64,000 nt of DNA from Pseudomonadales bacterium (lineage in GTDB: Bacteria; Pseudomonadota; Gammaproteobacteria; Pseudomonadales; Azotimanducaceae). Made by a program: the position numbers and the translations under genes. The stretch is from contig JAHRVQ010000058.1 in the NCBI GenBank assembly GCA_019090615.1, forward strand, positions 1 through 64,000, given 5' to 3'. A model generated the notes under the pieces. The model ran no database searches, was not told the origin of the DNA, and saw nothing but the letters and a program-made list of their open reading frames with translations. Shown here piece by piece: positions 16,856 to 25,288 of the stretch. The stretch's first letter is position 1. Each line of letters opens with the position of its first letter.

Positions 16856-18724
16856 TTTGTTGACCTTTCTAACTACTTTCTTTCTGCGGCGAGGCTCGCT
16901 AGCCGCAGCTGTGCGGAGGATGTCACCTTTGATGACATCACTGCCGGTGATAATTTTTGCTATTGACCGGCCTGCTTCGATATTGGTTAACTCGGCTGTG
17001 GCGATCTGCATCTCGGCTGCACCGAACTCCACCCCAGTATCAGGGTCAGTTAGCATCTCACCTGCGCGTAATACCGTAAACTGGTCGCCGCGGCGTAAGC
17101 CACTATCGCGACCGCGGTTAATATAAAAATTGCCGTTGCCTGCCATGCCCAGTACTTTAATAGGATGCAGGCGAGTTAATACCTTATTAACCAGGCTTGA
17201 AGTGAATTCATCCAGCAGGGCATTTTCGATTTGCTGCTTATCCTGGTGGGTGGTGAGTTTTTTGTTAAAGCGGATTTTTTCAGCTGCGACCACTTTGCCG
17301 GTATGAACATCGACGATCCTCAGGTTGGCCTCAATGATACCAATGTTGCTGGTTTCAACCGTGTCCAGCGCGGCAATGGTGGTATTTTTAGTTTGAATAT
17401 AAAAATCGGCCACGGTGCCATATATCAGGTAGTCGGCGCCAACCAGTTGTTGCAAATTATCGGTAATATTACCGCCCTGAGTTACTGCGGAAAATGTTTT
17501 TTCATCGATAAGTTGATCTACCTGTTGTCGTTCCATAACTTCAAATCGACGAGTTTGGGAAAGTTTAACAATAAGATCGTCCACCACTCGATTTAGCCCC
17601 GCTCTTTTTAGCAGGGTATTATTACTCCTTGAGTTGAGCGAGAATTTACCTACCGCCAGGGTTGCTTTGCCCTGGGTGTTTTTTGCTGCCAGATCTGTGC
17701 CATTACGGTGGCTGGATTGGGAGTTTGTTAGTGTGCTGGCGTCTGATAATTCCAGAAGGTCGTTGGTATTGACGGTTCCGGAAAGCACCTTGATGAGACT
17801 TAAGGTATCCTGAACCTGTGTTAGTTGGACTTGTCCGACCTGACTTTTAACCTTGCCGAGGATAATACCATCGGCGTCTTTGACTTCTTTGCCCTCGCGA
17901 AATACGTTGTAAATATCGTTGACCTGTACCGCGTCGTTATTACCTCTGTTAATCACCAAAGGATCCGCGCCAACAATCCTGGCGGGGTAAACCATATCAA
18001 TAATCTTGCTGGCAGCCTGGCGGCCTATTAGGTCATAAACCGAATATCTATCCTGGGTTGATTGGCTGCCGGCGAAGTTTGTTTCGGCTAATTGAGTACG
18101 CAGGCTGGCTGCACCGACAATACTACCGCTGGCGACATCAATAACCCGCAGATAAAGACGCGCATTGGCCGACTGGGTGGTCATTGATTTGCCACTGGCA
18201 GAATAAGGAATTGCAGTAGACTGGGATGATCGGTTAAGTTTTTCTAATTTGGCATAGACCAGATAATCCGCATTGGCAGCGTTGCCCAGATCCTGTAAAT
18301 CTTTTAGCGCATCGTTGTCGCTGGATATGTTAGCCGCCACCGCCAAGGTCGCAGCATCGATGGATTCGAGATCAGCAACGGCCTTGTTCAGTAAACGGTC
18401 AATGTCGCTGTTGTCACGGCTTTGGCCAACCCGTTGCTCTAGTACCACACGTCGCAAGGCTGTGCGTTCTAGCAGGGTAAAACGCCTGCTCAAATTGAGT
18501 CGCTCGGTAATCCTTGCCACTAGCTCATCCGGTAAACCGTCGTTAGTTGCCCCGGTGGCATCGGGCATAAAATCACTGGCGCCTATAATGGCAAGTCTGG
18601 CCGCTTTGTCGCCATTGATATTAGCGCTAAAGTCAGCGCTGTCTGCCTCTTCACAACCACCGATAATTATCAGTAACAAACTAATGGGGAGGAGTCGCGC
18701 AAATATCCGTGGTATTAACATCAT
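16844..18724 (-). CDS. Outer-membrane lipoprotein with CsgG/FlgT-like domains
   Basis: 626 residues. The N-terminus (LLPISLLLIIIGGCEEAD) holds a lipobox IGGC, so it is probably a lipoprotein; an Asp is not at +2, which favours the outer membrane. Residues about 40-250 resemble CsgG (ELVARITERLNLSRRFTLLERTALRRVVLEQR; then a NADYLVYAKLEKL strand). A second CsgG-like unit occupies about 355-530 (RFEVMERQQVDQLIDEKTF; GADYLIYGTVADFYI; NIGIIEANLRIVDVHTGKVV). C-terminal strands (FYINRGRDSGLRRGDQFTVLRAG) resemble the FlgT C-terminal beta barrel, and an equivalent block (LVINRGNNDAVQVNDIYNVFREG) follows the first unit, so the whole protein is an internal duplication. It may be a secretion or envelope assembly factor. 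No curli or flagellar genes are near, so function is open. Confidence 0.75.
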   Translation of the reverse strand: MMLIPRIFARLLPISLLLIIIGGCEEADSADFSANINGDKAARLAIIGASDFMPDATGATNDGLPDELVARITERLNLSRRFTLLERTALRRVVLEQRVGQSRDNSDIDRLLNKAVADLESIDAATLAVAANISSDNDALKDLQDLGNAANADYLVYAKLEKLNRSSQSTAIPYSASGKSMTTQSANARLYLRVIDVASGSIVGAASLRTQLAETNFAGSQSTQDRYSVYDLIGRQAASKIIDMVYPARIVGADPLVINRGNNDAVQVNDIYNVFREGKEVKDADGIILGKVKSQVGQVQLTQVQDTLSLIKVLSGTVNTNDLLELSDASTLTNSQSSHRNGTDLAAKNTQGKATLAVGKFSLNSRSNNTLLKRAGLNRVVDDLIVKLSQTRRFEVMERQQVDQLIDEKTFSAVTQGGNITDNLQQLVGADYLIYGTVADFYIQTKNTTIAALDTVETSNIGIIEANLRIVDVHTGKVVAAEKIRFNKKLTTHQDKQQIENALLDEFTSSLVNKVLTRLHPIKVLGMAGNGNFYINRGRDSGLRRGDQFTVLRAGEMLTDPDTGVEFGAAEMQIATAELTNIEAGRSIAKIITGSDVIKGDILRTAAASEPRRRKKVVRKVNKPSF

Positions 18725-19033
18725 ACTTTGATCCGCTTATTGAGCCAGCTGGCTGTTGGTAGAACAATTTTTGAACAGGGTAATTGCAGCAGATTCTCTT
18801 TTCTTACCGGCGGTGTTAGCTCTATTGCAATATGATATTGCTGTTGGGCGCGCGATGGTCGTTGTCGGTAGAGTGGAACTGGCTGGTATAACCATACTAA
18901 GGTAATTTATAAAGACATACATGCTAAATACACATGGGAAAACAAATCTGCAAATCTTATCAGGTAAAAAGGTGTTTTAGTCTGCGCCTATCGTAATAAA
19001 AAAACTTGAACATTGCTTGTAAAAGAATACGCG

Positions 19034-19051
19034 TACGTCTGTTACGTCTGT
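19034..19051. repeat. 9-bp tandem duplication
   Basis: TACGTCTGT occurs twice head to tail without a mismatch. Confidence 0.8.
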
Positions 19052-19096
19052 AAGGACGCAGCATTTATGTTTTGTTTTAAGATGCTACAGGCTGCT

Positions 19097-19134
19097 CCTA
19101 ATCCGCAATTTAATGCCTAATCCGTAATTTGATG
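19097..19134. repeat. 19-bp tandem duplication, slightly diverged
   Basis: CCTAATCCGCAATTTAATG is followed at once by CCTAATCCGTAATTTGATG (17 of 19 identical). It lies about 250 bases upstream of the methionine aminopeptidase gene. Confidence 0.9.
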
Positions 19135-19384
19135 AATGTTACCTAATAGAAGTTGTACGATAAGAAAACTGAGATCGAGCAATACAGTGGGCAAATAAAT
19201 TTAGCGGCTATATCAGGTATCTCAAAGTTAGATTAACGCAAAGTGGTCAGTTTTTTTTCAAGGATGTCGAAAAGCTGATTGAGAGTAGAGCGAATGTTTT
19301 GCAAAGCGTTTCTGGTGAGTTTAATGGGGGGCTTTTACGGCGGCACTCCAGAGGTGCTAATGGCAGGTACTTAATATCGCTTTT

Positions 19385-20251
19385 TTGGGGATGAGCGCCA
19401 TGGATGTTGTGATTAAAGATATTGAAATTAAAGATATTGTGACTAAAGATGTTTTGATTAAAACCGAACACGAAATCTGCAAAATGCGTTTAGCAGGCAA
19501 GCTAGTTGCGCAGACCCTGGAAATGATCGAGCCCTATATACGGCCAGGTATTAGTACTGCAGGTCTGGACCGGCTATGCCATGATTTTATAGTGGATCAG
19601 CTCAATGCCAAGCCTGCTGCACTAAATTACAACGGTTATCCGAAGTCAATTTGTACCTCAGTGAACCACGTGGTTTGTCATGGGGTTCCGCAAGGCAACG
19701 TGATCCTTCAAAGCGGTGATATTATCAATGTGGATGTGACTGTCTTAAAAGACGGATACCATGCTGATTCCAGTGTTACGTTTGTTGTTGGCGAGGTTGC
19801 TCCGTTGGTGGAGCGTTTATTAAGGGCCAGTCAGCAGTGTTTATATCAAGGTATTGCACAGGTAAAACCCGGTGCAAGACTGGGTGATATAGGCGCTGCG
19901 ATCCAGCAGCATGCGGAAAAAAACGGCTATTCAGTGGTACGGGAATATTGTGGGCATGGAATAGGCAGGTTCTTTCATGAACAGCCCCAGGTGCTTAACT
20001 ATTCTCCCGGCCATAAGCGAATAAACAGGCGCTCTAAACAGCAACTTAATGATGTTGAAATGATCCCTGGAATGACGTTTACGATTGAACCCATGATCAA
20101 TCAGGGTGCTCGCTTTGTTCAATTATTAACCGACAACTGGACTGTGGTTACTTGGGACCGAAAATGGTCTGCGCAGTGGGAGCATACGCTGTTGGTGACT
20201 GCCACAGGATGCGAAATATTAACCCTGAGGAGCGACGAATCTTTGCCGTGA
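19385..20251 (+). CDS. map: Type I methionine aminopeptidase
   Basis: 288 residues, about 25 longer at the N-terminus than the usual 264. The pita-bread fold and all five metal ligands are visible: Asp-117 (INVDVTV), Asp-128 (YHADSS), His-191 (GHGIGRFFHE), Glu-235 (FTIEPM) and Glu-266 (QWEHTLLV). His-98 in NHVVCHG is near the expected auxiliary histidine. It removes N-terminal Met from nascent proteins in the cytoplasm. The extension is built from a 15-bp tandem repeat (residues 10-26: IKDIEIKDIVTKDVLIK). Translation may begin at codon 1, 3 or 6, since all are ATG. The gene is not next to rpsB, so it is likely a second copy. It ends 225 bases before the tail cluster on the same strand, but no functional link is shown. 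Confidence 0.92.
   Translation: MGMSAMDVVIKDIEIKDIVTKDVLIKTEHEICKMRLAGKLVAQTLEMIEPYIRPGISTAGLDRLCHDFIVDQLNAKPAALNYNGYPKSICTSVNHVVCHGVPQGNVILQSGDIINVDVTVLKDGYHADSSVTFVVGEVAPLVERLLRASQQCLYQGIAQVKPGARLGDIGAAIQQHAEKNGYSVVREYCGHGIGRFFHEQPQVLNYSPGHKRINRRSKQQLNDVEMIPGMTFTIEPMINQGARFVQLLTDNWTVVTWDRKWSAQWEHTLLVTATGCEILTLRSDESLP
19412..19462 (+). repeat. 15-bp in-frame tandem repeat in the methionine aminopeptidase N-terminus
   Basis: Units ATTAAAGATATTGAA, ATTAAAGATATTGTG and ACTAAAGATGTTTTG, then a partial ATTAAA. They encode I-K-D-I-E type pentapeptides ahead of the conserved enzyme core. Confidence 0.85.
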
Positions 20252-20476
20252 TGTGTGGGTTATCGTTTGGCGGTTTACGACAGGTTTGCAACTGATTGTG
20301 TTGGTGCGATGAAAGATGGCACTAACAGATCTGTCTGTTCGACTGGTCTGGTACTCGGTCGTAATAACAGTAAAAGAAACTGTCGTTTCAAATGTGTGAT
20401 GCAGTTCCACTATTTTTTATTTCAAAAGCGTATAAATACAAATATAAGGAGATCAAAGCTTAAGGAGTAAGCGAAG

Positions 20477-21595
20477 TTGGACGAGATCACGCAGCAAGCA
20501 ATGGCAAATATAAAAGTTGTATTGCAGTCGTTCCTGCCTGCGCCATCGTCCGATATCGAACAATCACTCGTGCTGTTGCCATCCAGGGTCAAGCCAACCG
20601 GGCTGGGTGGCTATGTCGGTGTTAATGTTGGTCCTGATGCATCGTTATTTGGTCGGCTCATTGAAGCAGATATCGAAGTTATGGTTGTTAGCAGTGATGG
20701 TCCAGGCCTGCTCTCACAAGCTGTGTCTGACTGCACCCAGGCTATGTTGTCGCAAACTAGAACAACGTTGCGTGGCAACGGTGTTTTTAGTATCGAACTT
20801 GATCATTTGACAGACATTGCTCGTTCGGGCACAGGTAACAATACCGTAGATATACGTACCCTGGTATTCAAAATAGTATTTGAATTTATTCCCATCCCCG
20901 CCGTTGACGAAGGCAATATCGAGACCATCGTGCAAAATTCTGAGCTTGGCCACGCAGAAGGTAAGGCGGCCTTTTTTAATTTGAATTTTGCGGGCGTGAA
21001 CGCCGCGGGTGATGACCCATTATCGCACTTTGATTTCTTTGATGACCCTGACGTTGTCTCCGCCTCACCTGTTGGTCAGTGGGAGTTTGACCCGCAAATG
21101 GGTTATCTGGAACAAATTAATAATGTCAGGGGCGGGGCATCGTCAGCAACTAATCCCAAGAAAGCAGGCGCGCAGGCCTTAGTATTGCAAGATGGCAGCC
21201 CCTATTTGTCGAAAAACCTGATAGTAAAAGCCGAACTGGAGTCCGCTGATGTTGATGGTATTGGTTTTGTTTTTCGCTGGTTAGATGATAATAATTTTTA
21301 TCTGTTTGTGATGTCGGCGCGAAATGACTATAACCTGCTGGCAAAAAAAGTAGCGGGTAATTATGAGTTTCTGCAATCCGGTGGATTAAATGAAGCGACG
21401 GGCTATTCTATCAACGAAAAAATAGTTGCCAGGCTGAGTATCGAAAATCAGAATTTTAGTGTTTATCTAAATGATAAGTTCGTCGTATCGGGCGAAGATA
21501 ATAGTATTAGTGAGCCTGGTCGCGTGGGTTTTTTAACCCATCGTAATTCAGCGGCTCGATTTTATAATATTGAGCTTATAGATTTCACTGTATAA
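20477..21595 (+). CDS. Tail terminator-like protein fused to a LamG/DUF1080-like domain (tail gene 1)
   Basis: 372 residues from a TTG start. AAGGAG at 20462-20467 lies 9 bases ahead and decides it over the unsupported ATG at 20501. Residues 1-155 look like a small alpha/beta tail-completion protein: an N-terminal helix, then YVGVNVGPDASLFGRLIEADIEVMV with paired strands, then DIRTLVFKIVFEFIPIP. The proposal rests on this pattern and on gene position. Residues about 165-372 are a different module of beta strands resembling the concanavalin-like LamG/DUF1080 fold (GIGFVFRWLDDNNFYLFVMS; FSVYLNDKFVVSGED; GRVGFLTHRNSAARFYNIEL), a usual carbohydrate-binding fold. It opens the tail operon. Fusion of a sugar-binding-type module to a tail-end protein is unusual. 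Confidence is moderate for the first half and fair for the second. Confidence 0.6.
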   Translation: MDEITQQAMANIKVVLQSFLPAPSSDIEQSLVLLPSRVKPTGLGGYVGVNVGPDASLFGRLIEADIEVMVVSSDGPGLLSQAVSDCTQAMLSQTRTTLRGNGVFSIELDHLTDIARSGTGNNTVDIRTLVFKIVFEFIPIPAVDEGNIETIVQNSELGHAEGKAAFFNLNFAGVNAAGDDPLSHFDFFDDPDVVSASPVGQWEFDPQMGYLEQINNVRGGASSATNPKKAGAQALVLQDGSPYLSKNLIVKAELESADVDGIGFVFRWLDDNNFYLFVMSARNDYNLLAKKVAGNYEFLQSGGLNEATGYSINEKIVARLSIENQNFSVYLNDKFVVSGEDNSISEPGRVGFLTHRNSAARFYNIELIDFTV

Positions 21596-21620
21596 AACCC
21601 AAAATTGAATACCTGGTGCT

Positions 21621-21650
21621 AACAATGCTCAGATTAACAATGCTCAGATT
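21621..21650. repeat. 15-bp perfect tandem duplication between tail genes 1 and 2
   Basis: AACAATGCTCAGATT occurs twice in direct succession in the 150-base gap before the sheath gene. Confidence 0.9.
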
Positions 21651-21745
21651 GATAATAGTCACCTTGTTAGAAATCAATAGGCAAGATAGTAATACGGTAA
21701 AAAGAACATTTAACGACTAATAGGCGACCACAGGAGGTATGCCCA

Positions 21746-22837
21746 ATGGAAACGAGCTTTCCGAGTGAAATAGTAGTTCCCGGTGTTTTTGTCAGGGTGC
21801 AGGCAGAAAACCTTATCACCGCTGGTGGTGTTTCTTCCGGTAATATCGGCATCGTTGGAACGGCAGCAGCGGCATCTGGGGTAACAGATGCATTAGAACG
21901 TACGCATATATTATCGAGTATCGCTGATGCTCGTGATGTATACCAGGTATCTGATGCAATGAGCGCAGCTAGCATGAATTTGATGCGTAGTATTGAAATA
22001 CTTTTTCGTGCTGGTGCCCGCACTGTATATGCTTATGGTGTTCCGGTGAGTTCTAACCAGCAGACTTTTACCGATGGTTTTGCAGAGTTGGCGAAAGACG
22101 CGGTAAATATTCTGGTGGCACCTGAACTGGACACCAGTACTGCGGTGGCTGTCATGGGGCTGGTTGATACGCAGGAAACCAATGGCAAGGATATGATTGC
22201 CGTGATCGGCTGCGATGGTGAGGATGTGAGTGCGGTGACAGGTCAGGTTTCTGCTAATAAGCGTTTTATTATGACCACACCTGGGTTTGAAGTTTTTGAT
22301 CCAGAAGAAGGTACGGACGGTCAAAATGTTACTTTAAGCGGTACCTATTCCGCTGCTGCCGTAGCGGGCCTAATCAGCAGCCTGGCAGTACAAAATAGCC
22401 CTACTAATAAAACAATTCCTGGCATTACTACGCTTGCAAAACGTTATTCATATGGTGAAACCGTTAGTTTGCTAAATGCAAATATTGTACCGCTCGAAGA
22501 TCGTCAGGGTATTCGGGTGGTCCGTGGCCTCACTACAGAGGGTGCTGCATTTAAACAAATTACCACACGCCGCATTGTTGATTTTGCCAAGGCGGGTGTC
22601 CGCCAGGTGAGCAATCCATTTATTGGCCGGCTGAACAACGAAAGGATTCGAAAATCCATGCAGGGGGCGATTGATGGCTTCCTTAGTAATATGGTGGTGA
22701 ATGAGTCTCTGATTGGATATAGCCTGGAAGTTAAAGCAAGCCGACAGGATCAAATCGCCGGAAGGGCGGTGGTTAATATTGCTATGCAGCCTGTGTTTAG
22801 TATCGACTTTATTCATGTCACGTTGGTACTTTCTTAA
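21746..22837 (+). CDS. Contractile tail sheath protein (tail gene 2)
   Basis: 363 residues, within the short range for sheath subunits. The start is typical of sheath proteins: FPSEIVVPGVFVRVQ, followed by GNIGIVGTAAA. The C-terminal third has the conserved sheath core: GIRVVRGLTTEGAAFKQITTRRIVDFAKAGVR, then NPFIGRLNNERIRKSMQGAIDGFLSNM and a final strand pair (VVNIAMQPVFSIDFIHVTLVLS). An AGGAGG Shine-Dalgarno sits 8 bases before the ATG. Sheath subunits polymerise around the tube and contract to drive it through a target envelope. Only one sheath gene is present, as in phages, unlike the three of Afp/PVC particles. Confidence 0.9.
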   Translation: METSFPSEIVVPGVFVRVQAENLITAGGVSSGNIGIVGTAAAASGVTDALERTHILSSIADARDVYQVSDAMSAASMNLMRSIEILFRAGARTVYAYGVPVSSNQQTFTDGFAELAKDAVNILVAPELDTSTAVAVMGLVDTQETNGKDMIAVIGCDGEDVSAVTGQVSANKRFIMTTPGFEVFDPEEGTDGQNVTLSGTYSAAAVAGLISSLAVQNSPTNKTIPGITTLAKRYSYGETVSLLNANIVPLEDRQGIRVVRGLTTEGAAFKQITTRRIVDFAKAGVRQVSNPFIGRLNNERIRKSMQGAIDGFLSNMVVNESLIGYSLEVKASRQDQIAGRAVVNIAMQPVFSIDFIHVTLVLS

Positions 22838-22866
22838 CCCAATCGCGTTTATAAGGAGATTTTATT

Positions 22867-23361
22867 GTGGCAAATACAAATGTTTATACGGGGGCCGATG
22901 GATCCATTAGTCTATCGAGTCCAGAAGGACTGGAAGGCGAACAGGCGCAAGCAGTGATTGATGCGAATGATCTGGTTTCGGTAGGTAGAGTGCAGGGCGT
23001 GTCGGTGGAAGTTACTTCTGACCTTAAACCCTTCCATGAAATTGGTAGCCGTTATGCGACCGAATTGCGCCCTGGTAATGTCTCGGTAACAGGGACAATA
23101 AGTCGCGCTTTTGTGAACGGTGCGCTATTGAAAATGCTACTCGGTGAAGCTGCTGAAACGCGGCCCTCAGCTAACTGGAATCAACCTGCTTTTAATATGT
23201 CATTGCTGATGGAAAATGTCGCTCGCCCAGGTGTACGCAATACAGTAACGTTGCATGGGGTTAAAATTAACAACTGGAATTACGGTATCCCTGAGGATGA
23301 CTTTGTGATGGAGTCGGCAAATTTTCAGGCACTCTCAATTACTGTTGGCGATGAACAATAG
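22867..23361 (+). CDS. Tail tube protein (tail gene 3)
   Basis: 164 residues from GTG, with AAGGAG 9 bases upstream. It directly follows the sheath gene, as tube genes do. The sequence has the strand-rich pattern of Hcp/gp19-type tube subunits: VSVEVTSDLKPFHEIGSRYATELRPGNVSVTGTISRAFVNGALLKMLLG, then FNMSLLMENVARPGVRNTVTLHGVKINNWNYGIPEDDFVMESANFQALSI. The order 'gel-like strand, G-x-V-S-V-T-G-T, then ESANFQAL' resembles other phage tail tube proteins. It would form the rigid inner tube. Confidence 0.82.
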   Translation: MANTNVYTGADGSISLSSPEGLEGEQAQAVIDANDLVSVGRVQGVSVEVTSDLKPFHEIGSRYATELRPGNVSVTGTISRAFVNGALLKMLLGEAAETRPSANWNQPAFNMSLLMENVARPGVRNTVTLHGVKINNWNYGIPEDDFVMESANFQALSITVGDEQ

Positions 23362-23873
23362 TGTTAACCGCAGATGAACTATTAGCGGGTGGTGAGCTAA
23401 CCTTTGATATCGATATTCCGCCGCTAATATTAGATCCAGCTGGTGCTTCGAGTTCTGGAATAACGGCTTCTGGTATCAATAGCTCGGTGGTGCCTGGCAA
23501 GGTTAAGTTAAGGCCGCTCACTGTTAAAGTGCTGCAGCGTATATCTAGAGCGGCAAAGCAGAGCGATAACCTTACTGCTACGTTAATGGTGCAGGCTTCG
23601 TTGGTCGAACCGCCGATGACAGTGATCCAGGTAGGTGCAATGCATGTAGGGCTAGTTGAATATTTGTTGCACCAGGTGAATAAAATTAGTGGTATTTCCA
23701 CCAATGAGGATGCCTTGAATAACGCCGCTGAAGATCCGTTGGCAAAGGCTGCCTTTATATTGGCAAAAGAATTTGGTTGGACACCGCAAGATATTAACGA
23801 TCTAACATTGGGGCAGGTGGTGTTGCACCTTCAAATGCTAAAAAATAAACAGACACAGACTAACCTCGCTTAA
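23361..23873 (+). CDS. Probable tail assembly chaperone (tail gene 4)
   Basis: 170 residues. The GTG start shares one base with the tube stop codon, so translation is coupled. There is an acidic N-terminus, a strand (VKLRPLTVKVLQRISRAAKQ), a helical middle, and a C-terminal WTPQDINDLTLGQVVLHLQMLKN. The phrase in which a helix picks 'LTVKVLQ..SRA' followed later by a 'tape measure chaperone'-like helical end fits proteins located between tube and tape measure. Position is the main evidence and no family match is certain. I see no slippery site for a programmed frameshift of the gpG/gpGT kind. Confidence 0.45.
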   Translation: MLTADELLAGGELTFDIDIPPLILDPAGASSSGITASGINSSVVPGKVKLRPLTVKVLQRISRAAKQSDNLTATLMVQASLVEPPMTVIQVGAMHVGLVEYLLHQVNKISGISTNEDALNNAAEDPLAKAAFILAKEFGWTPQDINDLTLGQVVLHLQMLKNKQTQTNLA

Positions 23874-23893
23874 GCTTTGTCAAGGAACTCATA

Positions 23894-25288
23894 GTGACGC
23901 CGAATAAATTGTCAATAAATGTCAGGCGAATCAGGGCGGCCACTTATAATGTGGTCGAGCCAGGATCAGTGGCTGCACTTAACTGTTTGTCCAACCAGGA
24001 CTATATCAATCAGTTAACAGTTATTAGCCCAGAGTTGCCTTTGGTAGGATATCACCCTTTTGATAATAACCTGCCTGTCTCTGGCCTAAGCTCCGATGCC
24101 AGATCTGCGGGACAAAGCTTTGCAGGAGAAAGTTCGGAAAGCGGAAGTTCGGAGAGAAAAAATAAGGCACCCCTGGGTGAAAGTTTATCTAAAATGGCTT
24201 CTTCTTTCTCTCATACATTGCCGCTGCCTGCTGCACATTTGGGGGCAACTGGTGCGGCGATAGCGACATCACCTGCAAGTTCCGCAGCAACAAACCGATC
24301 TGATGCCAGTTCAGTGACTAGTACCGGGGTGGATTTTCCAGCAAGTGCGAGTTCAGATACTGTTAGTTCAAGTACTGTTAGTTCAAGTGCTGCTAGTTCA
24401 AGTGCTGCTAATTCAAGTGCTGCTAGTTCAAGTACTCCAAATTCAAGCGCGGGTAATGAATATAGTCATGTCAGCGGGGAAACTTCAGCCGCGGTGGTTG
24501 TACCTCACTCTGTATTGGCCACGCTTGACCGTTTGCTCAGTGAAATAGATAGTTTGAGCGCAGGTGCTGATATATCGGCACCTCAGCCTGTATCAGCCGA
24601 TAGTATAGTGAATGATTCAACATCAAATGTTTCGCAACTAGCAACCAAAAACATTTCGGTCGGAGCAGACAGGGGTAATAACCCGCAGCTTTTGGCATCG
24701 CCGGCAGAAGGCGTGGGAAGGTCGGCAGATGAAACATTGACTGAAACTGGGTCAACCGACGCAAATCGACCAGTGTCAACGACTTTTAGTGCCATTCAGG
24801 AACTGGTTGATTCTATATTGCCTGATCAATTACAGACGGGTCAGTTGGGCGGCGAAAAAGATGGCGCCAGCCAATTAGATAAACGCTCGTCTATATTTGT
24901 TCAGCCATCTATAAACCAGAGGTCGCGACTGGCGAACCTTACTAGCGAGGTTTATTCATCAACTAAAAACTCCCATCTACAATCTAGCACCGCAGAAAGG
25001 CAGATATCAGATCATCCATCAATGAATTCACCTTTGGACAGTCAGTCGTTAGTCTCAGCGCCAGCTAGACAGCAACAAACAGGCGCTGGTGGAATTGCCA
25101 ATGATTGGTTAGATATGCCAGCTGGGTTTTTTTCGCCGCAGGGCAAACCTGACCAGGGAAGCATAAACGCGTATGTACCTGATTCTGCTGGTGGCTCACT
25201 TGAATCAGTTGATACGTCAAAGGTGGCTGATGCCTTAAGTGAATACCTGCAGGAACAGGCAAGTTTACATGGGATTGATTTATCGTGA
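23894..25288 (+). CDS. Ser-rich low-complexity tail-cluster protein (tail gene 5)
   Basis: 464 residues from GTG, with AAGGAAC 8 bases ahead. No family is recognised. The first 55 residues (NKLSINVRRIRAATYNVVEPG) and last 40 residues (VADALSEYLQEQASLHGIDLS) look folded. In between is a long Ser/Ala/Thr/Asn-rich, probably disordered linker containing a 15-bp tandem repeat (24346-24455) that encodes S-S-S-A-A type pentapeptides. The GTGA overlap with gene 6 makes them co-translated. It could be an assembly scaffold or a flexible connector. Its place just before the hub protein and probable tape measure argues for a baseplate or tape-measure accessory role, but this is inference. Confidence 0.6.
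   Translation: MTPNKLSINVRRIRAATYNVVEPGSVAALNCLSNQDYINQLTVISPELPLVGYHPFDNNLPVSGLSSDARSAGQSFAGESSESGSSERKNKAPLGESLSKMASSFSHTLPLPAAHLGATGAAIATSPASSAATNRSDASSVTSTGVDFPASASSDTVSSSTVSSSAASSSAANSSAASSSTPNSSAGNEYSHVSGETSAAVVVPHSVLATLDRLLSEIDSLSAGADISAPQPVSADSIVNDSTSNVSQLATKNISVGADRGNNPQLLASPAEGVGRSADETLTETGSTDANRPVSTTFSAIQELVDSILPDQLQTGQLGGEKDGASQLDKRSSIFVQPSINQRSRLANLTSEVYSSTKNSHLQSSTAERQISDHPSMNSPLDSQSLVSAPARQQQTGAGGIANDWLDMPAGFFSPQGKPDQGSINAYVPDSAGGSLESVDTSKVADALSEYLQEQASLHGIDLS
24346..24455 (+). repeat. 15-bp tandem repeat encoding Ser-rich pentapeptides
   Basis: About seven units of the form AGTTCAAGTGCTGCT with substitutions, in frame in tail gene 5, encoding S-S-S-[AT]-[AV]. Units differ at a few positions, so expansion is not very recent. 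Confidence 0.85.

Larger units (their letters stand above)
18725..19384. other. 660-base intergenic region upstream of methionine aminopeptidase
   Basis: It lies between divergent genes and must carry both promoters. The region holds two small tandem duplications (19034-19051 and 19097-19134). A 61-codon minus-strand frame at 18737-18922 has no recognisable sequence and is not called. No RNA gene was recognised. Confidence 0.4.

Noticed and set aside
18737-18922. 61-codon minus-strand ORF upstream of the CsgG-like lipoprotein gene
   Set aside because: No recognisable residues or ribosome site, and the sequence lies in a presumed divergent promoter region.
24346-24455. CRISPR-like array in the Ser-rich gene
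   Set aside because: The units are 15 bp, contiguous without spacers, and in frame. It is a coding repeat.
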